From Megaustenia siamemsis (Eukaryota; Mollusca; Gastropoda; Stylommatophora; Ariophantidae): a DNA stretch of 64,000 bases. Shown here in pieces: positions 36,830 to 48,446 of the stretch; position 1 is the stretch's first letter, and each line of letters starts with the position of its first letter. The DNA is taken from positions 61,123,592 through 61,187,591 of the forward strand of contig JAVIAB010000101.1 of NCBI GenBank assembly GCA_032433765.1, in the 5' to 3' direction. A model generated the notes under the pieces. That model was not told the origin of the DNA. It was given only the letters and a program-made list of their open reading frames with translations, and searched no databases. Position numbers and translations under genes: made by a program.

Positions 36830-37790
36830 CCTCTCTTCTTTCCTTCATCATATACTTTTCACCGTAGGGAGATATATATTGGGCGGTCTTTAGATCTTCT
36901 ATTCGTCTCCATTGCTATGTTTAGAACTATTGTTAATATTTAATCAATCCGTTTTTTTCGTGGTCAACCCTTGGAGCTGGTGTTCTCGCAACGTTTAATG
37001 AATGTTCGTTGTGTTGTGTTTTGAACATTCTTCCTGGTCACGCACCCAAACCATTTCATTTGTTTGTGTCGTTATGTATTCTCTGACGAGTATTAAGGAT
37101 ACATTTTTAAAAATCATTTGTTTTATTTCTTAACATTTTCTTTGAAGCTGTTTACTCTCATACGTCTAACACATTGCGTATTGGTAGTTGTTAATTTTCT
37201 TATTGTTTTTGTAACGAGAGTATATCTAAGGCAGCGTTAGAACAACGTTGGGATGAAGATTAAATTAGAGTTTCCGTTTTGACCCAAGATTTATTTCATT
37301 TCTGGACAATAGTGGTGATAGTTATCCAATCATTTGACAAGCTTTGTTGCATCTTCAGTCTATTTCTACTGTTTTTGAATTGTTTTTGGTCACTAGATTT
37401 TCTAGATAATTTGGATTCATCCATTTGTTTTATTTGTATGTTGTGGATCGTTATGTTGTTTTTATGTTTCTCTTTTGCTATATTCATGACTTCTTTTTTC
37501 CTGATGTTGTTTCACGTGTTGCATTGAGTACTTTTGCTGTATAGTCTAACTTCGGTCCTCTATGTTTCCACGTATTAGTGCATGCTCGTGTGCGAATAGA
37601 AGCTCGTTGATCTCCTCTGTCTTTACTGAGTTGGCTAACTAGCATGTATAGTCAATGTATATAATAAATATTAGGGGAGATGGTATGCATCCCTTTCTTT
37701 ATCGTGATGTAACTTCAAAGTTATCAGCGTAGCCTGCTGCTGATGTGACTGTACCGATGTTGTTGATGTACACACTTTTACTAATTAGGT
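36830..37790 (-). mobile_element. LINE family 3, reverse transcriptase fragment
   Basis: The reverse strand reads the post-FADD segment (NSRNRLKMQQSLSNDWITIT, then IVQK) and, further upstream, a decayed RT core (GCIPSPLIFIIYIDYTC, then a degraded FADD region). The downstream part reads like the NEEL-KWFGHV tail seen at 46052-46720. It is present in both copies of the higher-order duplication, so it inserted before that event. Confidence 0.75.
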
Positions 37791-38289
37791 TAGTTATGTT
37801 ACAATTGTGATGTATCAATGAAGCAACTAATACGATGCAGCTCACAGAAATAAACAGTGTTATAGCTATTTGTGATTATTGACAATTTTTCCATTAATAT
37901 TAATAATTGACATATTTCCATTCCTCGAAATGTTTTAACAACAAATAATAATATTAATTATTATACTAGTAATAACAATAATAATAATAATAATAATAAT
38001 AGTAATACTAGTTTAAATTAATGAATGCAGCTAAAATAATATATAGAAATATGTAAACATATGCATTCACATTTATTGATAACCTTTAAATGTATTAAAA
38101 TCGTAATAATTTATAACGGATGTGCCTTCCTTTGACAAAGGGTATAGCCACACAATGTATAACTCATGATAACAAAGGTAATACATTTTCTGACTCGAGA
38201 GATAAGCCGAAGTGATATTGTGGTCGAAAGAGAAAACAGTGTTTGATATGAGTAACTGGACCTCTTTTAGAACTTGAGTTCCTTTACAA

Positions 38290-38385
38290 CTAGAATGAAC
38301 ATATGTAGACGTTGAATGAACATATGTAGACGTTGAATAAACATATGTACACGTTGAATGAAAATATGTACAAGTTGAATGAAAA
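38290..38385 (+). repeat. 21-bp minisatellite, four copies
   Basis: The unit is GAACATATGTAGACGTTGAAT, with A/C differences. It occupies the point in the array unit that usually reads ACAACTAGAATGAACATATG. The paralogous site at 42946 has about ten copies. Confidence 0.9.
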
Positions 38386-39978
38386 TTCACTTTAAAACGA
38401 CAATCTGCAGATAAATTACCATATAGCGGTCTCGTCAAAAGACAAAGTGCACTGGACAGAACAAAGGAAGGCGTGGTTCATAGAATATGCACACGCACAA
38501 GGCAAATAAAGAGGGTGGTTTCAAAACGTCACACCGATCTCGAACAATTATTTCCAGGAATTTATTTTCATCTTTGCAACAACAAAAATACAAGCTATTT
38601 TTAAATTATGCTATATTTAATCTCTCCAACGCTTCATTATTGGAAATAAAATAGTGTAAAATGTACAGGAGTAAGTTGTATAGATATGGTATCGTACATA
38701 TAACACTGGATCACATTATATACTGACTTGTTTACCACTTACAGAAGAGGTAGTCTAATACGAGGAAAAAATTATACATGTTTTACTTTAGAGAGATATT
38801 TATTATATATGCGTGTAAAGGATTGAACTACTGTCACTTTGTGGTGACTATTTACACTTTTTATGAAACAATTAAAATACAAATAAAATGTATCCTACAT
38901 ACATAAGAAGAAACGCAGCTTTATGATCACTTTCAAAATGCTTCAAAGCTTCATAATAAATGGATTGTCTACATTCCTCGCAACGGATGTCTTTCAACTC
39001 AATGATTTAAATGCAAGTAATAATAATAGTAATAATGGAATTAAGTAACGAATTCAATTAAAATAATATATTCTAATGTGTAAACATTTGCCTATACATT
39101 TTGTATAACCTTCAAATTTATTCAAAACATATTATTGTTTGTATTGTTTTGATGATTAATAACAGCGTTGGATTTCTCTATCGCACAGTTTAAAACCATA
39201 AAGTAATTAATTAATGACAACAATAGTAATACACTTTCAATCCTAAAAGATAATCGAAGTGTTATTGTAAGATGGTTGAAAGTGAAAACATTCTTTGTTT
39301 TCAATAACTAACTTCACAACTAGAATGAACGTATGTAAAAAGAAAATGAAGAACATTGGACATATAAACAATATTCTGCGGATAAATTAGCATAACAAGG
39401 CCACGTCAAAAGACAGCTATAGGAAATAACAATAACGAAAAGCATTGTGCATGGATTATGCATCCGGGGCAGACCAGAAAATAGACAGTTTCAAGATATC
39501 ATAGAGATCTCGATATTACAATTGCAAACATGTATTTATATTTGTGTAACCAAACATTAAAATAGACATTGACAAGTAACTCGAGTAAGTTGCATATATT
39601 TGGTACGATAAACACTATAGGTCACATTACATACTAATTTGTTAAAACTTACAGAAGGGGTAGTCTAATAACAGGACAAATTATATATTTATTACTTGTG
39701 TGTTGTATTCATTACATTCGCATGTAAAGAATTGACTTATTATTACTTTTATGTTAATTATTATATTATCGATTTACCACTAAATAACACAAGAGACCCG
39801 GCTCACCGAAATAAACGGAACTACATCTCACATTTCTCGAAACCATTTTCATAAATGACAAGTTTACATTCCTCTGAATGCATGTCTTTGAATACAATGG
39901 TTTAACTACAAAGCATAATATTATTCATTATGCTTATAATAATAATAATAATAATAATAATAAAAGTCTTAATGGTTT

Positions 39979-40246
39979 AGAGCCGCGGTAGCTCAGTGGT
40001 TAGAGAACTGTATTACAAAGAACAAGAGGTCCGGTACGATCCTGGCCGACGGATTTTTGGGTTTACCCAGCCGTAAATGGGTACCAGTTTTTTTTTCTGG
40101 GAAAGTAAAGCGGTTCGGCCTTAATACCGGCCACATTAGTCAATAAACCATGTGCTGAAGTTCTATACAATTTATAGTCACTAACACCATAATACCTATA
40201 AGCCACTTGGTGTGACGGGGCTCTTTACTTGTATTGTTTTAGTATT
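39979..40246 (+). mobile_element. SINE family S
   Basis: Head GAGCCGCGGTAGCTCAGTGG (A box), a degenerate B box, body, and 3' end GGTGTGACGGGGCTCTTTAC. Flanks TAATGGTTTA and TTATGGTTTA give a probable 9/10 target duplication. The orthologous insertion in the right-hand duplicate is 45271-45476. Confidence 0.9.
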
Positions 40247-40457
40247 TATGGTTTAATGTAATGTATGCAACTAAAATATGTACACACATGTACACATATG
40301 CTTACAGATGTATTGACAACTTTCATATTTATTCAAATCTTAATAATTAATAACGGCGGTGTATTCCTCCAACGAAGAGTATAACCACAAACTGATTAGC
40401 TCATCATACAAAAGGTAATACGCTTTCTATCTCGAGAAATAAACCGAAGTGATATTG

Positions 40458-40992
40458 TAAACCATAAAAAAGGATAGGAATGGCAAAAAGTAATTTAATG
40501 TCATGAAGAACAAACTAACATCAAAACAAATAACACCAGAGCTAAAACTAATATTAGCAAAATATTATGTTTTCTCAACATTCCTATATGGTGTATAAAC
40601 ATAGACATCAGACAAGAAAACAGAACAAAGAATTAAACCCTGTGAAATGTGGATATATAGAAGAATAGGTAGGATTGGATGGAAGAAAAAAGAAAACAAA
40701 CGATGAAGTCTTAAAACAACTAAAAATGAAAAGAGAACCATTAAACAAAATTCAAACAAGACAAATGCGATTTTTGGGCCATTAATAGACACAACAGCCT
40801 ACTAAAAGTGATCCTAGAGGGGAAAATACAAGGTAAAATAGGCAGATGCAGACCAAGCTAACATGGACGAGTAACATCAAAATATGGACAAACTAACCTA
40901 CGACAACCTGCAACACCAAAGCAAAAACAGAACAGAATGGCGCTCCATGGTGGCCAACCTTCGATGCGGAGATGGCACTCGATGATAGTGAT
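40458..40992 (+). mobile_element. LINE family 2, 3' fragment
   Basis: It reads with stops through the YGV-ETWT region, the WIYRRIGRIGWKKK segment, NKIQTRQMRFLGH, VILEGKIQG, and NRTEWRSMVANLRCGDGTR, ending CGATGATAGTG. It is inserted in the third unit of the left duplicate. Confidence 0.85.
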
Positions 40993-41469
40993 TATATTGT
41001 AAATTGGTCGAAAGCTAAAACATTGTTTGATGTGAATGACTGGATCTCTTTTTGAATGTGAATTTCTTTACAACTAGAACAAACATATTAACTAGATAAC
41101 CTATTACATCGAGAATAAACATATTAACTAGATAACTTTTTAAAAAAATTACATAGATCTTGAACATATAATTGCCAGAATTTATATATTTCGTTGCAAC
41201 TATAAATTAGAAGTTATTTCTAAATTATGCAATACTTAATCTATACAATGTACACATTTTAAAATAGATTTTGTAACGGAAATCGAGTGAGTTGTATAGA
41301 TTTGGCACCGTACATATAACAATGTTAGATCACATTACATACTGATCTGTCGTCACTTACAGATGTGGTAGTCTAATAATAGGAGTAAAGTTTATGCTTA
41401 TTACTTTAGTGAGGTATTTGTTATATTCACATGACATGGATTGAATTATTACTGCTTTCAAATGTGTTA

Positions 41470-42450
41470 AATATTTATATTTTTAAAAATCTTTTCTTCT
41501 TCTTTCCTTCCTCATATACTTTTCACCCTAGGGAGAGATATATTGGGCGGTCTTTAGATCTTCTGTTCGTCTCCATTGCTATGTTTAGAACTATTTTTAA
41601 TATTCAATCAATTCATGTTTTTCGTGGTCAACCCTTGAAGCTGGTGATCTCGCAAAGTTCGAATGTTCGTTGTGTTGTGTTTTGAACATTCTGCCTGGTC
41701 ACACACCCAAACCATTTCATTTTTTTGTGTCGTTATGTTTTCTATGACGAGTATTAAGGATACATTAAAAAAAAACATTTTGCTTTATTTCTTTCCTTAT
41801 CTTTGAAGCTGTTTACTCTCTTACGTCTAACACATTGACGATTGGTAGTTGTTAATTTTCTTATTGTTTTTGCAACTAGAGTATATCTAAGGCAGCGTTA
41901 GAACAACGTTGGGATGAAGATTATATTAGAGTTCCCGTTTTGACCCAAGATTTATTTCATTTCCAGACAATAGTGATGATAGCTGTCCTATCATTTGACA
42001 AGCTTTGTTGCATCTTCAGTCTATTTCTACTGTTTTTGAATTATTTTGGGCACTAGAATTTCTAGATAAATTGGATTCATCCATTTGTTTTATTTGTATG
42101 TTGTGGATCGTTATGTTATTTTTATGTGTCTCTTTTGCTATATTCATGACTTCTATTTTCCTGATGTTGTTTCACGTGTTGCATTGAGTACTTTTGCTGT
42201 ATAGTCTAACTTCGGTCCTCTATGTTTCCACGTATTAGTGCATGCTCGTGTGCGAATAGAAGCTCGTTGATCTCCTCTGTCTTTACTGAGTTGGCTAACT
42301 AGCATGTATAGTCAATGTATATAATAAATATTAGGGGAGATGGTATGCATCCCTTTCTTTATCGTGATGTAACTTCAAAGTTATCAGCGTAGCCTGCTGC
42401 TGTTGTGACTGTACCGATGTTGTTGATGTACACACTTTTACTAATTAGGT
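41470..42450 (-). mobile_element. LINE family 3 fragment (duplicate of 36830-37790)
   Basis: Its sequence is nearly the same as the left-copy fragment with scattered substitutions. It was copied with the flanking array units rather than inserted separately. Confidence 0.78.
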
Positions 42451-42945
42451 TAGTTATGTTACAATTGTGATGTATCAATGAAGCAACTAATACGATGCAG
42501 CTCACAGAAATAAACAGTGTTATAGCTATTTGTGCATATTGACATTTCTCCCATTAATATTAATATTTGACATATTTCCATTTCTCGAAATGTGTTAACA
42601 ACAAATAATAATATTAATTATTATACTTGTAATAACAATAATAATAATAATAGTAATACTAGTTTAAATTAATGAATGCAGCTAAAATAATATATAGAAA
42701 TATGTAAACATATGCATTCACATTTATTGATAACATTTAAATGTATTAAAATCGTAATAATTAATAACGGCTGTGCCTTCCTTTGACAAAGAGTATAGCC
42801 ACACAATGTATAACTCATGATAACAAAGGTAATACACTTTCTGACTCGAGAGATAAGCCGAAGTGATATTGTGGTCGAAAGAGAAAACAGTGTTTGATAT
42901 GAGTAACTGGACCTCTTTTAGAACTTGAGTTCCTTTACAACTAGA

Positions 42946-43170
42946 ATGAACATATGTACACGTTGAGTGAACATATGTAGACGTTGAGTGAACATATGTA
43001 GACGTTGAGTGAACATATGTAGACGTTGAGTGAACATATGTAGACGTTGAGTGAACATATGTAGACGTTGAGTGAACATATGTAGACGTTGAGTGAACAT
43101 ATGTAGACGTTGAGTGAACATATGTAGACGTTGAGTGAACATATGTAGACGTTGAATGAATAAATGTACA
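42946..43170 (+). repeat. 21-bp minisatellite, about ten copies
   Basis: The unit GAACATATGTAGACGTTGAGT is almost perfectly repeated. The homologous site at 38290 has four copies of a slightly different unit, so the array expanded after the segmental duplication. Confidence 0.95.
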
Positions 43171-43510
43171 CGTTGAATTAAAATTCATTTATAAACGATA
43201 ATCTGCAGATCAATTACCGTATTGCGGTATCGTCAAAAGACACAGTGGACTGCAAATAATAAAGGAAGGCGTGGTTCATAGAATATGCACACGCACAAGG
43301 CAAATAAAGTGAGTGGTTTCAAAACGTCACACCGATCTCGAACAAATATTTTCAGGAACTTATTTTTATCTTTGCAACAACAAATTACAAGCTATTTTTA
43401 AATTATGCAATATATAATCTCTTCAACGCTTCATTATTAAAAATAAAATATTTTAAAATGTACAGGAGTAAGTTTTATAGATATGTATCATACATATAAC
43501 ACTGGATCAC

Positions 43511-43518
<8 letters not shown>

Positions 43519-43562
<44 letters not shown>

Positions 43563-44008
43563 CCTTTTCGTCATGTCAGACGGTCTAGTGGAGGCTATTG
43601 TGTATTTTTTGAAGTTTTGTTTTTGTCGAACAGCTTCTCTCGTGGCTAATTCTACTAATGTTTGACAAACACACGCGGTCACATAATGAACAAGTCAGGC
43701 TCGCTGATCCACAGGGTTTTCCATCCTTTTTCATGAGTCTTTTCTCTTCTAAGTTTTGCCTTAGCACAGTCTCAAATGATGTTATACCGTTCCTTATACA
43801 TCTTCTCCATGATGTGCGATTATTTGCCAGATGTTCCCAGTCATTTTCACAGATGGAGAAGTCTTTCAGAGATGGTTTACATATATCTCTATATCGTAAT
43901 TTAGGTCTGCCGATTTGTCTTTTTCTGTGTATTAGTTCACCATATAGTATTTGCCTAGGATTGCGCTTTTCTTTCATCGTTGGACATGCCCCAGCCATCT
44001 TAGTCTTC
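43519..44008 (-). mobile_element. LINE family 5 3' end with 11-bp TSD
   Basis: It is preceded by an (AT)n run equivalent to the element's 3' tail. The reverse strand reads KRNPRQILYGELIHRKRQIG, then RYRDICKPSLKDFSICENDW, then the CSLCDRVC finger. Flanks CACATTATATA occur at 43508-43518 and 44009-44019. The left-copy site at 38703 is empty, so this insertion post-dates the duplication. Confidence 0.92.
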
Positions 44009-45270
44009 CACATTATATACTGAGATGTTTACTACTTACAGAAGAGGTAGTCTAATGCGAGGAAAAAAAAATATACATGTTTTACTTTAGAGAGGTATTT
44101 ATTGTATATGCATGTAAAGGATTGAACTATTGTCACTTTAAATTGTGTTCTCTATTAACACTTTTTATGTAACAATTAAAATACAAATAAAATGTATCCT
44201 ACGTACATAAGAAGTAGTGCAGCTTTATGATCACTTGAAAAATGCTTCAAAGCTTCTTAATAAATAGAATGTTTACATTCCTCGCTACGGATGTCTTTCA
44301 ACTCAATGATTTAAATGCAAGTAATAGTAATAGTAATAATGGCATTAAGTAACAAATTCAATTAAAATAATATATACTAATGTGTAAACATTTGCCTATA
44401 CATTTTGTATAACATTCAAATTTATTCAAAACATATTATTGTTTGTATTGTTTTGATGATTAATAACAGCGTTGGATTTCTCTATCGCACAGTTTAAAAC
44501 CATACAGTAATTTGTTTATGACAACATATGTAATACACTTTCTATCAAGAGAGAGATAATCGAAGCGATATTGTAAGATGGTTGAAAGCGTAAACAATCT
44601 TTGTTTTCAATAACTCACTTCACAACTAGAATGTACATAAGTGAAAAGAAAAAAAAACGCGTGACATATAAACAATATTCTGCGGAGAAATTAACATAAC
44701 AAGGCCACATCAAAAGACATCTACATGAAATAGCAATTACGGAAAGCATTGTGCATGGATGATGCTTCGGGGGTAGACCAGAAAGTAGGCGGTTTCAAGA
44801 TATCATAGAGATCTCGAAATTACAATTGCAAACATGTATTTATATTTGTGTAACCAAACATTAAAATAGACATTGACAAGTAACTCGAGTAAGTTGCATA
44901 TATTTGGTACGATAAACACTTTAGGTCACATTACATACTAATTTGTTAGCACTTACAGAACGGGTAGTCTAATAACAGGACAAATTATACATTTATTACT
45001 TCTGTGAGGTTTTCATTACATTCACATGTACATAATTGAATTAGTATTACTTTTGTGTTAATTATTATATTATCGATTTACAACTAAATAACTCAAGAGA
45101 CCCGGCTCACCGAAATAAACGGAACTACATCTCACATTTCTCGAAACCATTTTCAAAAATGACAAGTTTACATTCCTCTGAATATATTTCTTTGAAGACA
45201 ATGGTTTAACTACATTTAACATTATGCGTGTAATAATAATAATAATAATAATAAAAGTCTTAATGGTTTA

Positions 45271-45476
45271 GAGCCACGGTAGCTCAGTGGTTAGAGAACT
45301 GTATTATAAAGAACAAGAGGTCCGGTACGATCCTGACCGACGATTTTGGGTTTACTCAGCCGTAATTGGGTACCAGTGTTTTTCTAGGAAAGTAAAGCGG
45401 CACGGGCTTAATATCGACCACATTACTCCAAATACCATGTGCTGAAGTTCTATACTATTTATAGTCACTAACACCA
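45271..45476 (+). mobile_element. SINE family S, interrupted
   Basis: It is the ortholog of the SINE at 39979 by position and flank. Its 3' end is cut off by insertion of LINE family 2 at GTCACTAACACCA. Confidence 0.88.
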
Positions 45477-45988
45477 TCATCATCGAGTGCCTTCTCCGCA
45501 ACGAAGGTTGGCTAACATGGATCGCCATTCTACTCGGTTTCTTGTTTTGATGATGCAGGCTGTCATAGATTGACCCGTCCATATTTTGATGTTACTCGTC
45601 CATGTTAGTCTTGGTCTGCCTCTGCCTCTTTTACCTTGTATTTTCCTTTCCAATATTACTCTTAGTAGGCTGTTGTGTCTTTTAACATGACCCAAACATT
45701 TCATTTCTCTTGTCTTAATTGCGTTTAGTAGTTCTCTTTTATTTTCAGTTGTTTTAAAACTTCATCGTTTGTTTTCTTTTCTTTCCATTCAATTCTACCT
45801 ATTCTTCTATAAATCCACATTTCAAAGACTTCAATTTTCTATTCTGTTTTCTTGTCTAATGTCCATGTTTCTGCACTATACAGCAATATTGAGAAGATGT
45901 AACATTTTGCAATTCTTAGTTTCAGCCCTGCTGATATTTGCTTTGTTATTAGTATATTTTTCATGGCATTAAAATTACTTTTTGCCAT
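45477..45988 (-). mobile_element. LINE family 2 fragment inserted in a SINE
   Basis: The reverse strand reads KCLGHVKRHNSLLRVILERK, then GKRGRGRPRLTWTSNIKIWT, then RNRVEWRSMLANLRCGEGTR, ending in the (ATG)n tail. The SINE sequence GTCACTAACACCA is duplicated at 45464-45476 and 45989-46001. Confidence 0.9.
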
Positions 45989-46009
45989 GTCACTAACACC
46001 ATCATCCAA

Positions 46010-46710
46010 CCATAGCCAACCTTCGATGCGGAGATGGCACTCGATGATGATCTTCTCTTCTTTCCCTCCTCATCTGCTTTTCAGCGTCGATGGGAGATAT
46101 AATTTGCGGTCTTTTGCTCTTCTGTTCGCCTCTGCTACTGTTATGTTTCCTAGTGCTTCTAATATTCCATCAACCCATCTTTTACGTGGTCAACCCTTGG
46201 GTCTGGTGTTCTCACAACGTTTGTTGAAGGCTCGTTGTGTTGTGTTTTGTTCTTTCTGCCTTGTCACGTGGCCAAACCATTTTATCTGTTGTTTCCTTAT
46301 ATATTCTATGGCGGGGTCTATTCTTAGCTTTTTTCTGAGTTCTTCATTTCTGATCTTATCTCTCAGACTGTTTCCTGTCATTCGTCTAACACATTTGATC
46401 TGTGTAGAGGTTATTTTTCTTATTGTTCTTGCATCTAGGGTTCAGGTCTGGCATTGGTAGCACAACGTTGGGATGAAGATTGTATTGTATAGTGCTCGTT
46501 TTGCCTCCAGAGTTATTTCCTTGTTGGACAATAGTGGTTGTAACTGTCCGATGATTTGACAAGCTTTGTTGCATCTTGATTCTATCTCTGCTGTTTGGGA
46601 ATTATCGTTTTTCCTAGGTATTTGAATTCCTCTACTTGTTTTACTTGTCTGCCTTCTATAGTTGTGTTGATGTTCTATTTATTTTTGGCGACATTCATGA
46701 CTTCTGTTTA

Positions 46711-46720
<10 letters not shown>
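46010..46720 (-). mobile_element. LINE family 3 fragment
   Basis: The reverse strand reads NSLRDKIRNEELRKKLRIDP, then AIEYIRKQQIKWFGHVTRQK, then ERCENTRPKG-like sequence, with an RT thumb segment (MQQSLSNHRTVTTTIVQQG) upstream. The first 40 bases (46010-46050) are a plus-strand family 2 tail, so at least two insertions meet here. A (ATG)n run at 46711-46742 ends the block. Confidence 0.8.
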
Positions 46721-46743
<23 letters not shown>

Positions 46744-46839
46744 ATTGTAAAGTGGTCGAAAGCGAAAACAGTGTCTGATGTGAATGACAGGATCTCTTTT
46801 TGAATGTGAATTTCTTTACATCTAGAACAAACATATTAA

Positions 46840-47095
46840 CCAGATAACATATTACAACTAGAACAAACATATTAATTAGATAACATATTACAACTAGAAC
46901 AAACATATTAACCAGATAACATATTACAACTAGAACAAACATATTAATTAGATAACATATTACAACTAGAACAAACATATTAACCAGATAACATATTACA
47001 ACTAGAACAAACATATTAATTAGATAACATATTACAACTATAACAAACATATTAACTACTAGATAACATAGTACAACTAGAACAAACATATATAC
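46840..47095. repeat. 36-bp minisatellite, about seven copies
   Basis: The unit is AACTAGAACAAACATATTAA then CCAGATAACATATTAC, alternating CCAGAT and TTAGAT forms. It lies at the same point in the array unit (after TTTCTTTACA-ACTAGAA) where other units carry the 21-bp repeat. Confidence 0.93.
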
Positions 47096-47604
47096 ACGGT
47101 TAACAACAATTGACTTATAAACAACAATGTGGAGAGAAATTATCATTTTATGGTCTCGTCAAAAGACAACAGCGGGCTCAAAAGAAGAATAATGGAAGGC
47201 GCGGTTCCTGGAAGGACAGAGCACGAAGAAAGTGATTGGAAGACACCACAACAATCTTGAACATATAATTCCAAAAAAACTTATTTCATTCTTAACAACC
47301 ATAAATTACAAGCTATTTTTAAATATTGCTACATTTAATATCCCCAACACACTCATTTATAAAATAAAACAACATTGAAAATGAAATCGAGTAAGTTGAA
47401 CACATTTGGTACCGTACATATAACAATGTTAGATCACATTACACACTGATCTGTCGCCACTTACAGAAATGGTAGTCTAATAACAGAAACAAAGGATACA
47501 TTTATTATATTAATGAGATATATATTACTATCCGCATGTAAATGATTAAATTATAGTTACTTTAAATTGCGTTAACTATTTACATTTTTCTATGTAATAA
47601 TTAT

Positions 47605-48235
47605 GGTCATGGTCATGCGAAGGCCCGGAATCACTGCAAACAAATTAAAGTTCGTAATTGCTCAACGTTATGTCTGTATGATCGCGATTGTTTCTCCATT
47701 AAGAGGAAGACCGAGAAAGAGATGGATAAAGGGAATACTAGAGTCACTAGGAGGGATAACACCCGAAGAGGTCAACAGAAGAGCAAAGAATCGCAGATTA
47801 TATCTCCCCTCGACGCCAATTGCAATGGAGGAATGATAGAAGAAGTAGAAGAGGAAAAATTAATCAACCACCCGTGCTAGTAGAATCATCCGAATTAACA
47901 TTTCATCTCATTGACAGATCCTAAGAAAGAAAGGCAGCTGCAGTCCCCATCACAACATCTACAGCACACGTCAAAATAGATAAGGCCAAAGGGCAACGAA
48001 AGTGAACGCAGCTGAATTGTCCTTCTTCTTCATACGATATCATCATTCATCGTAAGCAATCGGAATATCGAAACACAATCCGGATTAAACACACCGTTCA
48101 CGGTATGCACAGAGCCATAATCTCAGTAACTCCAGCAGGAAGCCGGACCAGGACTATACGGAAACTGCAAGCAGAAACACTTTTCAGACCGACCCTCAAT
48201 TGTTCTTGCCGCCTACCCGCCATATCGACCTGTAT
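47605..48235 (-). mobile_element. Retroposon copy D (3' part), interrupted
   Basis: The reverse strand matches the 3' region of copies A-C: from the ACCGGCG-like region through TCCTGCTGGAGTTACTGAGA and ATCGTATGA to the GGGCCTTCGCATGACCATGA tail. It is more diverged than C. A LINE tail lies inside it at 47666-47860. It sits in an array unit. Confidence 0.65.
47666..47860 (+). mobile_element. LINE C-terminal tail (family 6), nested
   Basis: The reading RGRPRKRWIKGILESLGGIT followed by PEEVNRRAKNRRLYLPSTP is a typical LINE C-terminus (basic GRPRKRW plus an AKNRR-LYL end). AATTGCTCAAC on the left and AATTAATCAAC on the right may be its target duplication (9/11). It splits copy D. Confidence 0.7.
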
Positions 48236-48446
48236 TCGGGTAACAATTAAACAACAATTAAGATGCGCATCACACAAATACAAATAATTATAGCTTTACA
48301 ATCACATTTGGCATTCTTAAAAGCATCTTAATAAATAGCATGTTTACCATCCACAGAACGGATGTCTTTCAATAAAATGGTATAACTACAAGTAATAATT
48401 ACAGTAATAATGGTCTCACGTAATGAATGCAGCTGAACTAATATAT

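Larger units (their letters stand above)
36501..41165 (+). repeat. Higher-order duplication, left copy
   Basis: This stretch, covering three array units plus a family 3 LINE fragment and a SINE, recurs in direct orientation from 41171 to about 47265. Shared order: the GCAATACTTAATCT block, family 3 LINE fragment, the GATGTATCAATGAAGCAACT block, 21-bp repeat, second unit, third unit, SINE. Identity is visibly much higher than between neighbouring units. Confidence 0.85.
41171..47265 (+). repeat. Higher-order duplication, right copy
   Basis: It parallels 36501-41165 but has gained extra insertions: a LINE family 5 fragment at 43519-44008 and nested LINE 2 and 3 fragments at 45477-46720. It lacks the family 1 insertion next to the left copy. 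This allows relative dating. Confidence 0.85.

Noticed and set aside
39979..40060. tRNA gene
   Set aside because: The A/B-box head is followed by a body found in seven dispersed copies, and the stems are not those of an intact tRNA. It is a SINE head.
42724..43188. STSTYVHSTSTYVH-type repetitive protein
   Set aside because: It is the 21-bp minisatellite read in reverse, and all three frames are open because the unit has no stops.
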